In this document: positions 1 to 8,139 of the stretch, in pieces
How positions within the stretch are numbered: the first letter of the stretch is position 1
Layout: every line of letters starts with the position of its first letter
Source of the DNA: JAVBLV01 sp031553195
Lineage (GTDB): Bacteria > Bacteroidota > Bacteroidia > Bacteroidales > P3
Assembly (NCBI GenBank): GCA_031553195.1
Contig: JAVBLV010000118.1
Span: forward strand, 1 to 15,817
Length of the DNA: 15,817 bases
Direction of reading: 5' to 3'
Program-made: the position numbers and the translations under genes
Notes under the pieces: generated by a model
What the model saw: the letters and a program-made list of their open reading frames with translations, nothing else
The model's database searches: none
What the model was told of the DNA's origin: nothing

Positions 1-91
1 GTTAAAATTATCAGGACAGAGATGGTCGATAGGGGGAGCTCAGAGAATAGCCAACCTCAGGGCATATAGAAAAAGTAATCGATGGGAAACT

Positions 92-3000
92 TTAGTCGCG
101 TGCATTAAAAAAACTGCGTAATGCAATTTGACATGCACCCTGCAGCACTTTAAGTATAACTTTATTGGTTAAACGTACTGCTGTACCTGAATTGCCGTCT
201 GCCAAGCGTTCCATACGTACAGCAATGGCAAGCGGCGCTTTTTCTCTATGCGAATCTATAAAAAATATATACCATCCGTCATTCATTTTATCCAACACTG
301 TGATGATTTTGTTTTCGTATTGCTTTATAGCTTTATTATATACTTTAGCTGTCCCTGTGTAGGTAATTACTCTTTCGGGCGTACCGGTTTTTCCACCCAT
401 GTTGGCAGGGAAAGCATAGTTGTGTTTATCTCGGTGCTTTTTTGATTCGTTGTTCATAAACCTTTTTAAAGTATTGGCTTCGTTTTCAGAAACGATTTTA
501 ATAAACGGCATTTTTTCGGGCACTTTCAAATCTTTGTTTCCTTTCAAAATAAATTTAGTTTCTGGCATTTTTCCACCATTGGCAACTATGGAAACCACAC
601 GAGCCATATTTAATGGTGAGGCATCCATATTGCCTTGTCCCCATGCCCACTGCCATTCGGCATTATTCATTTTCTTATAAACACTCGAATCTGTGTGGCT
701 GGCATTGCGTTTCTCAATGTAATTATTGTAAGTACTTTCCCCAATACGACCGATGCTATCAATTAGTTTTTTGAAATTTTTACTTTTCTCATTCTGTATT
801 TCATAATTAAAAAAATAAGGCGTCATGTTGCCAATACGGATACCAACCGCTTCATAGATGCTGTCCAGTTGTTTGTACAAATTATTATCGTTTACCAAGT
901 TGATGAAATAGCAATTTGACGAAAGCCGTATTGCTTCTTCCATTGTTGTGTTATGCTTATCTTTTTGAAAGTTTGGCTCAATGGTAGGCGGTTCAATGAC
1001 TTCTCTTTTATCAATATAATATGCTTTGTTTCCTGCTGCTATTCCTGATTTTTGGAAACCTGCTAACGCCGACATCACTTTGGCTGTAGAGCCTGGTGCA
1101 GTTTGGTATGTCAAACCCAAATCTCGATCAGTATATGCTTTAAAACTTCTGTCTGTCTTATTATCGGAATAATATTTATCAACTTGTAGTTTTTCTTTCA
1201 ATATCTTTTGATCGGGTAGTGGATAGTTTGCCGAAGTGAGTAATTCGCCATTTTTTGCATTTAATACCACTACAGAAATACGCAGTTTGTTCCAAGCATC
1301 ACCTTTGAAATTTTCAGTTGCATAATCATTTATTGCGGTCTGTATTTTTGTTTGTAATCCGGCATCAATGGTGAGATAAATATCGCGTTTTTTACGTTTA
1401 CTATCTTCATTCCATTTTTCAACCTCCTTACTATTTATCCCATTTTTTAACATTGAAAGAAATTTCTTATCACTATAATCACGTAGTACAACGCCTTTTC
1501 GTGTCATGGTATCCCTATAAAGAAATTTACTGCTACGATATTTTGTCGTTTTTAAATCTATCTTAAGCGGATTTCCAACGTTATCATATTTTATATTGTC
1601 AAAACCACGTAAAGTTGCTAAATGCTGAGCATCGGCAAGGTAACCAACAGGGTTTTCTTCACGATAGCTGAAAAGAACTTTAGTATTATAGTCGCCAAGC
1701 ATAAAAAACAAATTATCGCCAAAAGGGTAATAACGTTGCGTACGTTTTTTAAGGATTTCCTCAATTTCCTCTTTATTTACACCATATTTGTTGATATAGT
1801 CGTTTATATTTATTGTATTTTCGTCATTTGTAGCCAAAATAACACCATTTTTGTCGTAAATATTCCCCGAATGCAATTTTTTCATTAGCAATGCAATGCG
1901 TGGATTGTATTCAATAACCGGTTCACCTTTGACAGTATTAACAAACGCACAATGAGTAAGCGTTTTATTTCTATTCCAGAGCTGATAATAAGAAAACACA
2001 CCCAAAACAAATATTGCAAGCAAGCAATATGTACAACTGGTTATAGAAATTGGATAATTATAACTTTCAATATTCTCTTCTTGCTGTTCAGTTACCTCTT
2101 TCTCACACTTTTGAGACAGTGATAATACAATCCCAAAAGCTGCAAGGTTAAGTATTATGCCCACTTTACCATAGCTGAAAAATGGCACTGTAACACCTGT
2201 AAGCGGAATAATACCCGTACTTCCCAACGCAATAATCAGAAACTGCACACCAGTAACAATTGCTATACCAATTGCCAAATAAAACACAAATGGATGCATG
2301 GCTCTAAAGCCAATAACAATACTTTTCCTTAAAAGTAACGAGAGGCAAAGCACGATAACCAATAATCCAACCCAACCCATCTGCTCTCCTATACTTTCAA
2401 GAATCATATCGGTATGAAATGCAGGTATTAAATTAGGATTTCCTTCGCCCAACCCTTGCCCCCAAACACCACCCGAAGCCAACCCCCAAAGCCCTTGAGC
2501 TACTTGGCTATTTTCGCCTGCCTTTTGTTCTTCATTATCGTTCAACCCCAAAGTTCCCCATGTATTTACACACATTTCTGTTCTGCCGTCCAAACGCTTA
2601 CCTACGTCCTGCAATTTTTCAAACGGTGTGTGTGCTAAAAGAGTGCCGCCAAAAATAAAGGCAGCAATAACCAAATTCATGAAAATGGCACTTTCAAAAA
2701 TTTGTTTTCTTCTTGTCAATCCTAAAACAATCCATGCAGCAAACCACAATAGACAAAAAACACCCATGTAATCCATTTTATTTCCAATTATGAGCATAGC
2801 TATAAACGAGCTAACACCATATATTAGAACTGCAATATCACAAGTTAAAATCTTTTCCCATTCAATACCTTCCGAAGGTTTTTTTTCGAAACGAACCTTT
2901 GACTTTACAATCGAATAGAGAAGAATGAATGTAACCCCAAGTACCAATGCCGGCCCCATATCGCCCAAATAAATATAAATACCCAGTAGTCCACCCAACC

Positions 3001-4657
3001 CACATAAAATCCATAATAAAACTTTAATTTTACTTCTAAAAAGAGAAGAATTTCCTACTTCCGAGTACTTAATTATTTTATCTGTATTTTTATAAAAAAA
3101 TGCAGCCATAAAAATAACAATCAAATATTTGGTTATTTCGCTCGGTTGAAATGAAAAAAGAAAAAAATCCAAGTTCACCCTCATGCCCCCCACTGCTGAA
3201 CCAAGAGGTGTAAGTAACAATATAGTAAGAAGCAAAGCTACAAAAAGATAACTCAGACCTTTTAGTAACTTTCTCAACGACCATTTTTCCAACCTTTCAA
3301 CATAATTACTTAACCTTGTAATTTGCAATAAATCAAGAATTAACAGTGGAAGAAGAACGATTAAAATGATCAAAGCTCCAAATTTCACAAAACCATGTAT
3401 CCTGTTATTTCCCAAAATTGTCGCAAAGGGTTTTACCTTTACACGAAATGGCTTAAATAACCAATTTATAAATTGTAGCAACAGGAAATCGAATTTTACT
3501 ATGCTGTTATTTTGAAAGAATTTTATAAAATCAACCCATTGAAAAATGCCAATTATTGTCACCCCAATCATTATTCCCCACCATGTATCCTTCCCCAGCA
3601 TTTTATCAGTTAAAGGATTGTGAATGGAAAACATGGTAAGCAGGCACAAACCCGTCAGCAACATTAAAAGAGAAATAACTCCGCGGCTAAAGTTTTTCTT
3701 TCTCCAAAGCATGATGAAATAAAGCCCCCACCACGCAATAAAGAATAAAATTAGATATTTAACCAAATCACTTTTGAAATCGGCAGGGCTTCGTACTGTT
3801 ATGGTATTATCTTCCCTGATTTGTTGGTAAGTCAAATTATCGAAAAGGCGAATGGTATGTTCCTTTTGCCTAAAAGTAAATTTCTGCTCTCCTCCACTCT
3901 TTATACCCAAATTACCATTGACAGTTCCCTGTGCACTACCATATTCAAATCCTTTTCTTATTGGTAAAACGCTATAATAACATGTAGTATCTAATCTTTC
4001 AAATATAGCAAGGCCTTGTTCATTTGTTTTTGCATAACCTAAGATACTGTCTCGTGCTATTCTTTGCAAATCGTAATAATGCTCTTTGATTTGCACTAAA
4101 ACACCGGAAATAGGTTTTTCTTTCCTTAATTTTAATCTCTTAAAAATCTTATTTGCAGTTGTATCAATTTTCTGTACATCAACAATAATCTTTCCTGAAC
4201 CGTTATCAATTCTAATAGTATTTGGCAATACCTCGTTTTGCATTATTTTTGCTACAGAATCAATTCCCAATACTTCATATGAAGTTTCTATACGTTTTTT
4301 TAAACCATCGCCACCTAAATTGTCAGCAAGAGTGGTAGAAACCTGAAATGCCTGTTTATTCAACTCATACAAATTTGGCAATTTTTTACCGTCATTCAAT
4401 TTGGTAACAATTTGTTGAGCAATGAAGTCTGCATCTTTTTGGTCAGAAACATAATTGCTTGTAAAAAGCAAATAAGATAGGTCTTCTGTTTTTAACCCTT
4501 TTACAAGATTAACAACAGATTTATCTTTATAGCCTGCATCAATTTGTTTAAATTCCTTTTTTAGGTTGCTGTTAAATTTGAAAAAGAGTAAGCATAATAC
4601 GACTGTAACAAGTAGCATTGGATATTTTTTTGCAAAAGAGAGTAGTTTTCCTATCAT
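92..4657 (-). CDS. SEDS glycosyltransferase - class B penicillin-binding protein fusion
   Basis: This is a 1521-residue membrane protein that should polymerise and crosslink peptidoglycan from lipid II as a single chain. It starts with a membrane anchor (about 13-28), then an extracytoplasmic region (about 29-298) whose 180-235 part resembles a beta-sandwich regulatory domain. Several membrane helices follow (about 299-450), then a RodA/FtsW-type SEDS domain (about 465-850). SEDS marks are QPSEITK at 504-510, GDMGPAL at 565-571, an HTD whose Asp750 matches the catalytic Asp of RodA, and PFFSYG at 825-830. A further helix (872-890) leads into a pedestal region and a transpeptidase domain (about 1091-1510) with Ser1190-x-x-Lys1193, Ser1246-Ser-Asn1248 and Lys1423-Thr-Gly1425, so both active sites look intact. 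SEDS proteins and class B PBPs are normally separate partner proteins. The gene has its own promoter at 4844-4873. Cell-shape, stress or beta-lactam roles would be guesses. Confidence 0.93.
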   Translation of the reverse strand: MIGKLLSFAKKYPMLLVTVVLCLLFFKFNSNLKKEFKQIDAGYKDKSVVNLVKGLKTEDLSYLLFTSNYVSDQKDADFIAQQIVTKLNDGKKLPNLYELNKQAFQVSTTLADNLGGDGLKKRIETSYEVLGIDSVAKIMQNEVLPNTIRIDNGSGKIIVDVQKIDTTANKIFKRLKLRKEKPISGVLVQIKEHYYDLQRIARDSILGYAKTNEQGLAIFERLDTTCYYSVLPIRKGFEYGSAQGTVNGNLGIKSGGEQKFTFRQKEHTIRLFDNLTYQQIREDNTITVRSPADFKSDLVKYLILFFIAWWGLYFIMLWRKKNFSRGVISLLMLLTGLCLLTMFSIHNPLTDKMLGKDTWWGIMIGVTIIGIFQWVDFIKFFQNNSIVKFDFLLLQFINWLFKPFRVKVKPFATILGNNRIHGFVKFGALIILIVLLPLLILDLLQITRLSNYVERLEKWSLRKLLKGLSYLFVALLLTILLLTPLGSAVGGMRVNLDFFLFSFQPSEITKYLIVIFMAAFFYKNTDKIIKYSEVGNSSLFRSKIKVLLWILCGLGGLLGIYIYLGDMGPALVLGVTFILLYSIVKSKVRFEKKPSEGIEWEKILTCDIAVLIYGVSSFIAMLIIGNKMDYMGVFCLLWFAAWIVLGLTRRKQIFESAIFMNLVIAAFIFGGTLLAHTPFEKLQDVGKRLDGRTEMCVNTWGTLGLNDNEEQKAGENSQVAQGLWGLASGGVWGQGLGEGNPNLIPAFHTDMILESIGEQMGWVGLLVIVLCLSLLLRKSIVIGFRAMHPFVFYLAIGIAIVTGVQFLIIALGSTGIIPLTGVTVPFFSYGKVGIILNLAAFGIVLSLSQKCEKEVTEQQEENIESYNYPISITSCTYCLLAIFVLGVFSYYQLWNRNKTLTHCAFVNTVKGEPVIEYNPRIALLMKKLHSGNIYDKNGVILATNDENTININDYINKYGVNKEEIEEILKKRTQRYYPFGDNLFFMLGDYNTKVLFSYREENPVGYLADAQHLATLRGFDNIKYDNVGNPLKIDLKTTKYRSSKFLYRDTMTRKGVVLRDYSDKKFLSMLKNGINSKEVEKWNEDSKRKKRDIYLTIDAGLQTKIQTAINDYATENFKGDAWNKLRISVVVLNAKNGELLTSANYPLPDQKILKEKLQVDKYYSDNKTDRSFKAYTDRDLGLTYQTAPGSTAKVMSALAGFQKSGIAAGNKAYYIDKREVIEPPTIEPNFQKDKHNTTMEEAIRLSSNCYFINLVNDNNLYKQLDSIYEAVGIRIGNMTPYFFNYEIQNEKSKNFKKLIDSIGRIGESTYNNYIEKRNASHTDSSVYKKMNNAEWQWAWGQGNMDASPLNMARVVSIVANGGKMPETKFILKGNKDLKVPEKMPFIKIVSENEANTLKRFMNNESKKHRDKHNYAFPANMGGKTGTPERVITYTGTAKVYNKAIKQYENKIITVLDKMNDGWYIFFIDSHREKAPLAIAVRMERLADGNSGTAVRLTNKVILKVLQGACQIALRSFFNARD

Positions 4658-4910
4658 AAATATAGATGCTTTTGGTATAACAGATAATAATATTCCATTT
4701 TATCATCCACGAAACTTCAATTGCCAATAGAATTCTTTCTCCAAAAAATAATACTAAAGGAAAATATTCATTTTGTATCCACTTAAAGTTGATTCTCCTG
4801 ATTTCAAATTGATTTTCAGAAAAAGTAAATTCTTTAGAAAGTGCAAAGATACATTTTAATAATGGTTTAACAATAGTTAAATACCTCAATTTTAGATTTA
4901 TGAAGACCTT
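4658..4910. other. Intergenic region upstream of the SEDS-PBP gene
   Basis: This stretch of 253 bases separates the mobilization genes from the SEDS-PBP gene. It holds the promoter listed at 4844-4873 and a long AT-rich leader. No strong terminator hairpin, tRNA-like segment or att repeat was seen. A 105-codon open frame crosses it on the minus strand but begins upstream of the promoter and runs into the fusion gene, so it is not called. Confidence 0.6.
4844..4873 (-). promoter_or_regulatory. Bacteroides-type promoter of the SEDS-PBP gene
   Basis: On the minus strand TTG (4871-4873) is followed after 19 bases by TATCTTTG (4844-4851), a perfect match to the Bacteroidetes -7 element TAnnTTTG. 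Transcription would start near 4837, giving a leader of about 180 bases before the ATG at 4657. This separates the SEDS-PBP gene from the mobilization operon upstream of it. Confidence 0.65.
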
Positions 4911-5636
4911 TTATTTACTACTTTTCACTTCATCCGCCTCTCTTTGCAACTTTTCCGCTTCATTTGCATTTAACAAGGCCCGTTCAAATTTTTCAGCTTG
5001 CTCTTTTACCAATCGTTCGAAGGTTTCTACCCGTTTGCGGATAAGCGAAATACTATCTTCGTTTCGGTTATAAGTGAAAATAGTTTCCAACTTGAGTAAA
5101 GTTTCAGAATTGGCTTCGCCTTGCATTTTGACATAACGATATTTCAAATCGCTGTCATGTAGTTGGTTGTTTCGGCGAGATTGTAAAATGTTTCCTGTCA
5201 ATGAAAACATGATAATAAGTCCCATTGCAATCATGACAATTGTTGCTTTGCTATTCTTGAAATCTATGCTGAAAACATGTTCATTTCTAATCTTTGTACT
5301 TTTGGCGTTACTCAAAGATTCAATATTTTCAGTGACTTGATTAATAAGCTCAGTGATTTTTGAAAAATCTTTATTCGATTTTTCAAAGGCTTGTCTTAAT
5401 GCGGAACCGATAAATAACGCCATCATTTCTTCCAATTTCTTTACCTGTTCTTTTGTAAATTGTTTTTGATTGGAAAAATTTCGTATTTCTTCTATTAATG
5501 CCGATATCTCACTTGTATTGACGACTGAATTGGTTTGCACGTTTTGAGTTGCTTTATTCTCTAGCTCTGTAATTTTTTGTTTTATTTCTTCAAACAATGC
5601 ATATACTGCCGAAGAATTCATTTTATCTGTACTCAT
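4911..5636 (-). CDS. Membrane-anchored coiled-coil protein of the mobilization operon
   Basis: This 241-residue protein has no recognised enzymatic motif. Its N-terminal 130 residues are rich in Glu, Lys, Gln and Asn and predicted helical, one hydrophobic segment (about 131-149) is the only membrane span, and the C-terminal part (about 160-240) is a charged helix typical of a coiled coil. Its start is 12 bases after the relaxase stop, so it is almost certainly cotranscribed with mobC and the relaxase. Proteins of this build often follow relaxase genes in Bacteroidales mobilizable elements, but their job is not established. A tether between the relaxosome and the membrane or helper transfer apparatus is a reasonable inference. 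It is the last gene of the operon. Confidence 0.8.
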   Translation of the reverse strand: MSTDKMNSSAVYALFEEIKQKITELENKATQNVQTNSVVNTSEISALIEEIRNFSNQKQFTKEQVKKLEEMMALFIGSALRQAFEKSNKDFSKITELINQVTENIESLSNAKSTKIRNEHVFSIDFKNSKATIVMIAMGLIIMFSLTGNILQSRRNNQLHDSDLKYRYVKMQGEANSETLLKLETIFTYNRNEDSISLIRKRVETFERLVKEQAEKFERALLNANEAEKLQREADEVKSSK

Positions 5637-5648
5637 AATTTTATTGGT

Positions 5649-6578
5649 TTATATTTTACGTCCTTTTTTCTTTTTACGTTTTTTGGCTTCTTGTCTTAAT
5701 GCTTCGATTTCATTTTCATCGTAACCGGATGAGGGTTGCATATCTAAAAAACCGCCTAACCCGAATGCTGCAGATTCCAAAATCGATGATAATCCTGAAA
5801 GATGTTCTTGTTTATTTGTCTGTTGATGTGTCGTTTGCTGTCGTTTATCGTTTTGCTGTAGTTGAAAACTGATTTTTGAATAACTACACGAACGGTCAAT
5901 CTTGGAACCATTGAATTCGTAACCATTCTTTCTAAATCGCACACCTTGAATTTGGTCAGTACTACCATTGTTACGAAATTCTGTTGTAATGTCCGATTTT
6001 AGTAATTCGGTTTTCAACTGTTGCCAGTTCCGGCATTTCGGTATGGCTGATTGCAGAGTATGGTAAATCTCATATTTGGTTTTGTCCGGCTCTTTCAAAC
6101 GGTGTTCTTTTACATTTTCTTTGCCCGAAGCAATGTAAAGTCCATGCCTTTTTGTCAGTTCCATGCAAACCTTTGTACTTCGTAACTTTTCGTTTTGGTC
6201 GGTAATTCGTTTACCATCGTTGTCGATGCGATTTATGACCAAATGAACATGAGGGTGGTCGGTATCGTGATGTCGGACGATGATATATTGGGTATTTTCA
6301 TAGCCCAACTTTTTCATGTATTCTTGTGCCACACCTACCATAAATTCATCGGTCAGTTTTGCCTTATCTTGTGCCGAAAAGTCCAGTGAAATATGAGCAA
6401 CAGGTTTCGATATTTTGGGGTTCAGTTTACTTTGGGTAATAAAACTTTGGATAATAGAATTTTTGTCTTTCAGCCGAACGCCTTCTGCATGTAATAATTG
6501 AGAGTCATTCTTACCCAGTACATAATTTACCACGCCACGAAATCCCCGTCCCTGAATAATTTTAGCAATCATCTTCAA
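5649..6578 (-). CDS. Relaxase / mobilization nuclease (MobA/VirD2-like)
   Basis: The relaxase nicks one strand at oriT, stays covalently bound through a tyrosine and leads the strand into the recipient. The 309-residue protein has the family layout: an N-terminal region with Tyr19 (in VVNYVLGK) as likely nucleophile, then the metal-binding histidine motif at about 103-116, reading HHDTDHPHVHLVINR, with His104, His110 and His112 as likely ligands and Asn116 conserved. The C-terminus is short and ends in a Lys/Arg-rich run (about 296-309), probably a DNA-binding tail. No helicase or primase domain is attached, as is usual for small mobilizable elements. The start overlaps the end of mobC by 17 bases, so translation of the two is probably coupled, which suits a relaxase that needs MobC to open oriT. 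Confidence 0.94.
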   Translation of the reverse strand: MKMIAKIIQGRGFRGVVNYVLGKNDSQLLHAEGVRLKDKNSIIQSFITQSKLNPKISKPVAHISLDFSAQDKAKLTDEFMVGVAQEYMKKLGYENTQYIIVRHHDTDHPHVHLVINRIDNDGKRITDQNEKLRSTKVCMELTKRHGLYIASGKENVKEHRLKEPDKTKYEIYHTLQSAIPKCRNWQQLKTELLKSDITTEFRNNGSTDQIQGVRFRKNGYEFNGSKIDRSCSYSKISFQLQQNDKRQQTTHQQTNKQEHLSGLSSILESAAFGLGGFLDMQPSSGYDENEIEALRQEAKKRKKKKGRKI

Positions 6579-6924
6579 TCTGTTTTATTACATTATCCAA
6601 TCGTTCGTTCATGGCAAGGCAATTGTTGTGAACTTCTTTATATCCGGCTGCATTGGCTTTGTGGGCAATTTGGTTTATATTGTTCGCCATTCCGCAAAGC
6701 TGACGTATGTAGCCCATTAATTCAGTTGATAATCGTTGTTTAACTATGCTCGACTTGATACATTTGCGGATATATTCACTACGGGTGATACCTGCTGCCC
6801 GTGCTTTTGCCTTGAGTGAATAATATTCTTCGGTGGCCATTTTTAGAGTTACTTTGTAGCCTTTCTTTTCGGCAGGTTCTTTGGTTGGCCTGCCATTTGT
6901 ATTTCTGTTTTTTATCGTTTTCAT
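6562..6924 (-). CDS. mobC: MobC-family relaxosome accessory protein
   Basis: MobC proteins bind near oriT and help the relaxase reach its nick site. The C-terminal half shows the family signature: a Cys-Gly-Met-Ala-Asn-Asn-Ile-Asn-Gln stretch, then AHKANAAGY. The N-terminal half has a ribbon-helix-helix-like segment (KVTLKMATEEYYSLKAKARA, then TRSEYIRKCI) expected to bind DNA. A longer reading frame opens at 7005, but its extra 27 codons cover the palindromic oriT candidate and show no family resemblance. The start at 6924 (MKTIKNRNTNGRPTKEP) is therefore preferred, giving 120 residues, a usual length. The stop lies inside the relaxase start region (17-base overlap), indicating an operon mobC-relaxase-coiled-coil protein. 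Confidence 0.88.
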   Translation of the reverse strand: MKTIKNRNTNGRPTKEPAEKKGYKVTLKMATEEYYSLKAKARAAGITRSEYIRKCIKSSIVKQRLSTELMGYIRQLCGMANNINQIAHKANAAGYKEVHNNCLAMNERLDNVIKQIEDDC

Positions 6925-7048
6925 GTTCGTTACATTTTTAATCTTGATGAGACCGACGGGATGTTTTTTGCCTCGCAGAGCAAGGTTTTGGTCAGACCAA
7001 AACACAAACTTGCTACTCTAAAATCAACATTATCCATCTATTTTATGA
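6925..7048. other. Candidate origin of transfer (oriT) with perfect palindrome
   Basis: Directly upstream of mobC is a perfect inverted repeat, GTTTTGGTC (6985-6993) and GACCAAAAC (6995-7003), separated by one base. A GC-rich segment, GCCTCGCAGAGCAAG (6970-6984), lies next to it on the mobC side, standing out from AT-rich surroundings. An origin of transfer next to mobC/relaxase genes with an inverted repeat beside the nick site is the usual layout of mobilizable elements. The nick position cannot be read from sequence alone. The palindrome could also be an operator for the mob operon, and the two roles often overlap. Confidence 0.55.
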
Positions 7049-7939
7049 TTAGCGTTTCAAACCTGTATTTTTCTTTTTCACAGGCAAATTGAAAGATTGT
7101 TTTTGACTACATAAATATTCATTCAAATCTTTAAAATTTCCATACAAAGTGGAATAGTCAAAAACAGGTTTTCCCAATTTTTGGATTTCGGCAAATGTTC
7201 TTTTTCCGGCTTCGTCATTGTCTAAAAAAGTACGGATTGTATCGTGCTTTTTAAGGAAGTCAGCAGATTTTTGAAGGTTCACCACCGAATTGAGTACAAT
7301 AACATTGTTTTCCAATTGGGATTTGTTTTTCAAGGTAAGAAATGAAAGGAAATCGGTAAATCCTTCGAAAACTAAACATTCGTTTTGGGCATTGTCATAA
7401 TGGGTACTATCTTTCGATGTGCAACCCTGAAAGTATTTGTTACGAAGCTCGTATCCGCCGGAATTGTTTTGAAAACCTACTGCAAAATATGGTTTGTCAT
7501 TCATCGAATAATGTATCTCTTTGCAATATTGTTTGGCGATTTCTATATTGATATGTCGTTCGGAAAGATAACCGAGCAAAGACGGATTAGTGAGCGGAAT
7601 TATGTTCATGATTTTTATAGTCGGTTCGGACGTTTTTGAATTGTCGTGAATGGGATTTTTATTCCGATGAAAAGAAAAAGAATTGTCTTCAAGCCTTTTG
7701 ATTGCTTCACCAATGGAACAATTTTCTATTCGAGCGACCAAGTCTATGATACTGCCACCTTCGCCAAGACCGTGGTCAAACCATACATTCCGAATGTAAT
7801 CGACACTGAAACTTGCATTATCTTCTTTTCTTAAGGGCGAAAGATACATGCCTCTCTTTTCATTTTCTCTTTTGGGATTGATTCCTTTTTGTTCAAGATA
7901 TTCCCGGATGCTTATCTTTTTTATATCATGTAGTGCCAT
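7049..7939 (-). CDS. Toprim-domain primase-like protein with degenerate zinc-finger region
   Basis: The 296-residue protein resembles the DnaG-type primases of Bacteroides mobilizable elements and should make primers for replication of the excised or transferred single strand. The N-terminal part (about 8-85) aligns with the CHC2 zinc-binding domain, including the pattern PLRKEDNASFSV and WFDHGLGEGGSIIDLV (34-68), but the Cys ligands are absent (Ser, Leu, Phe and Gly stand there), so it probably does not bind zinc. The C-terminal part is a Toprim fold: the acidic Glu192 in VFEGFTDF and the pair Asp240/Asp242 in FLDNDEAG would hold the catalytic metal. It sits downstream of the helicase gene with a 200-base gap rich in repeats. 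The separate primase and helicase proteins together resemble a split primase-helicase. Confidence 0.88.
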   Translation of the reverse strand: MALHDIKKISIREYLEQKGINPKRENEKRGMYLSPLRKEDNASFSVDYIRNVWFDHGLGEGGSIIDLVARIENCSIGEAIKRLEDNSFSFHRNKNPIHDNSKTSEPTIKIMNIIPLTNPSLLGYLSERHINIEIAKQYCKEIHYSMNDKPYFAVGFQNNSGGYELRNKYFQGCTSKDSTHYDNAQNECLVFEGFTDFLSFLTLKNKSQLENNVIVLNSVVNLQKSADFLKKHDTIRTFLDNDEAGKRTFAEIQKLGKPVFDYSTLYGNFKDLNEYLCSQKQSFNLPVKKKNTGLKR

Positions 7940-8139
7940 AATTGTAATTTTTTTGTTGTTTTGTTGAGAATGCTCATTAATTATTTGATTGAATGGCTAT
8001 TGTGCAATCAACAATCGCCCAACAAAGTGTATAACTGTTGTGGTTTTTCCCAACAAATAATATTTTGTTGTGCTGTTGTTGTGTACTTGTTGTAATGTTA
8101 TTTTTTTGATAATTAAGTATTTAATCAATAGTTGCAACA
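7940..8139. repeat. Repeat-rich gap between helicase and primase genes; possible replication origin
   Basis: The gap carries a perfect 14-bp inverted repeat, CTTGTTGTAATGTT (8086-8099) and AACATTACAACAAG (8136-8149), around a 36-base AT-rich centre; the second arm runs into the last codons of the helicase gene. Several CAACAA/TTGTTG hexamers lie alongside, including two copies of CCCAACAAA (near 8017 and 8050). There is no T-run on the minus strand after the stem, so a simple terminator is unlikely. A hairpin or repeat cluster between replication genes suits an origin or a primase loading site, but this is an inference. Confidence 0.45.

Noticed and set aside
33..39. GGGGAGC near the left edge as a left att repeat
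   Set aside because: Only seven bases match the tRNA-Asn end and the T-arm is not present around it.
1..91. A gene at the left edge
   Set aside because: No frame with supporting features is visible in the 91 bases beyond the SEDS-PBP stop codon.
4572..4889. A 105-codon minus-strand frame between the mobilization operon and the SEDS-PBP gene
   Set aside because: It starts upstream of the promoter at 4844-4873, overlaps the fusion gene by 86 bases in another frame, and shows no recognisable domain.
6925..7005. Longer mobC start at 7005
   Set aside because: The added 27 codons cover the palindrome and show no similarity to the MobC family.
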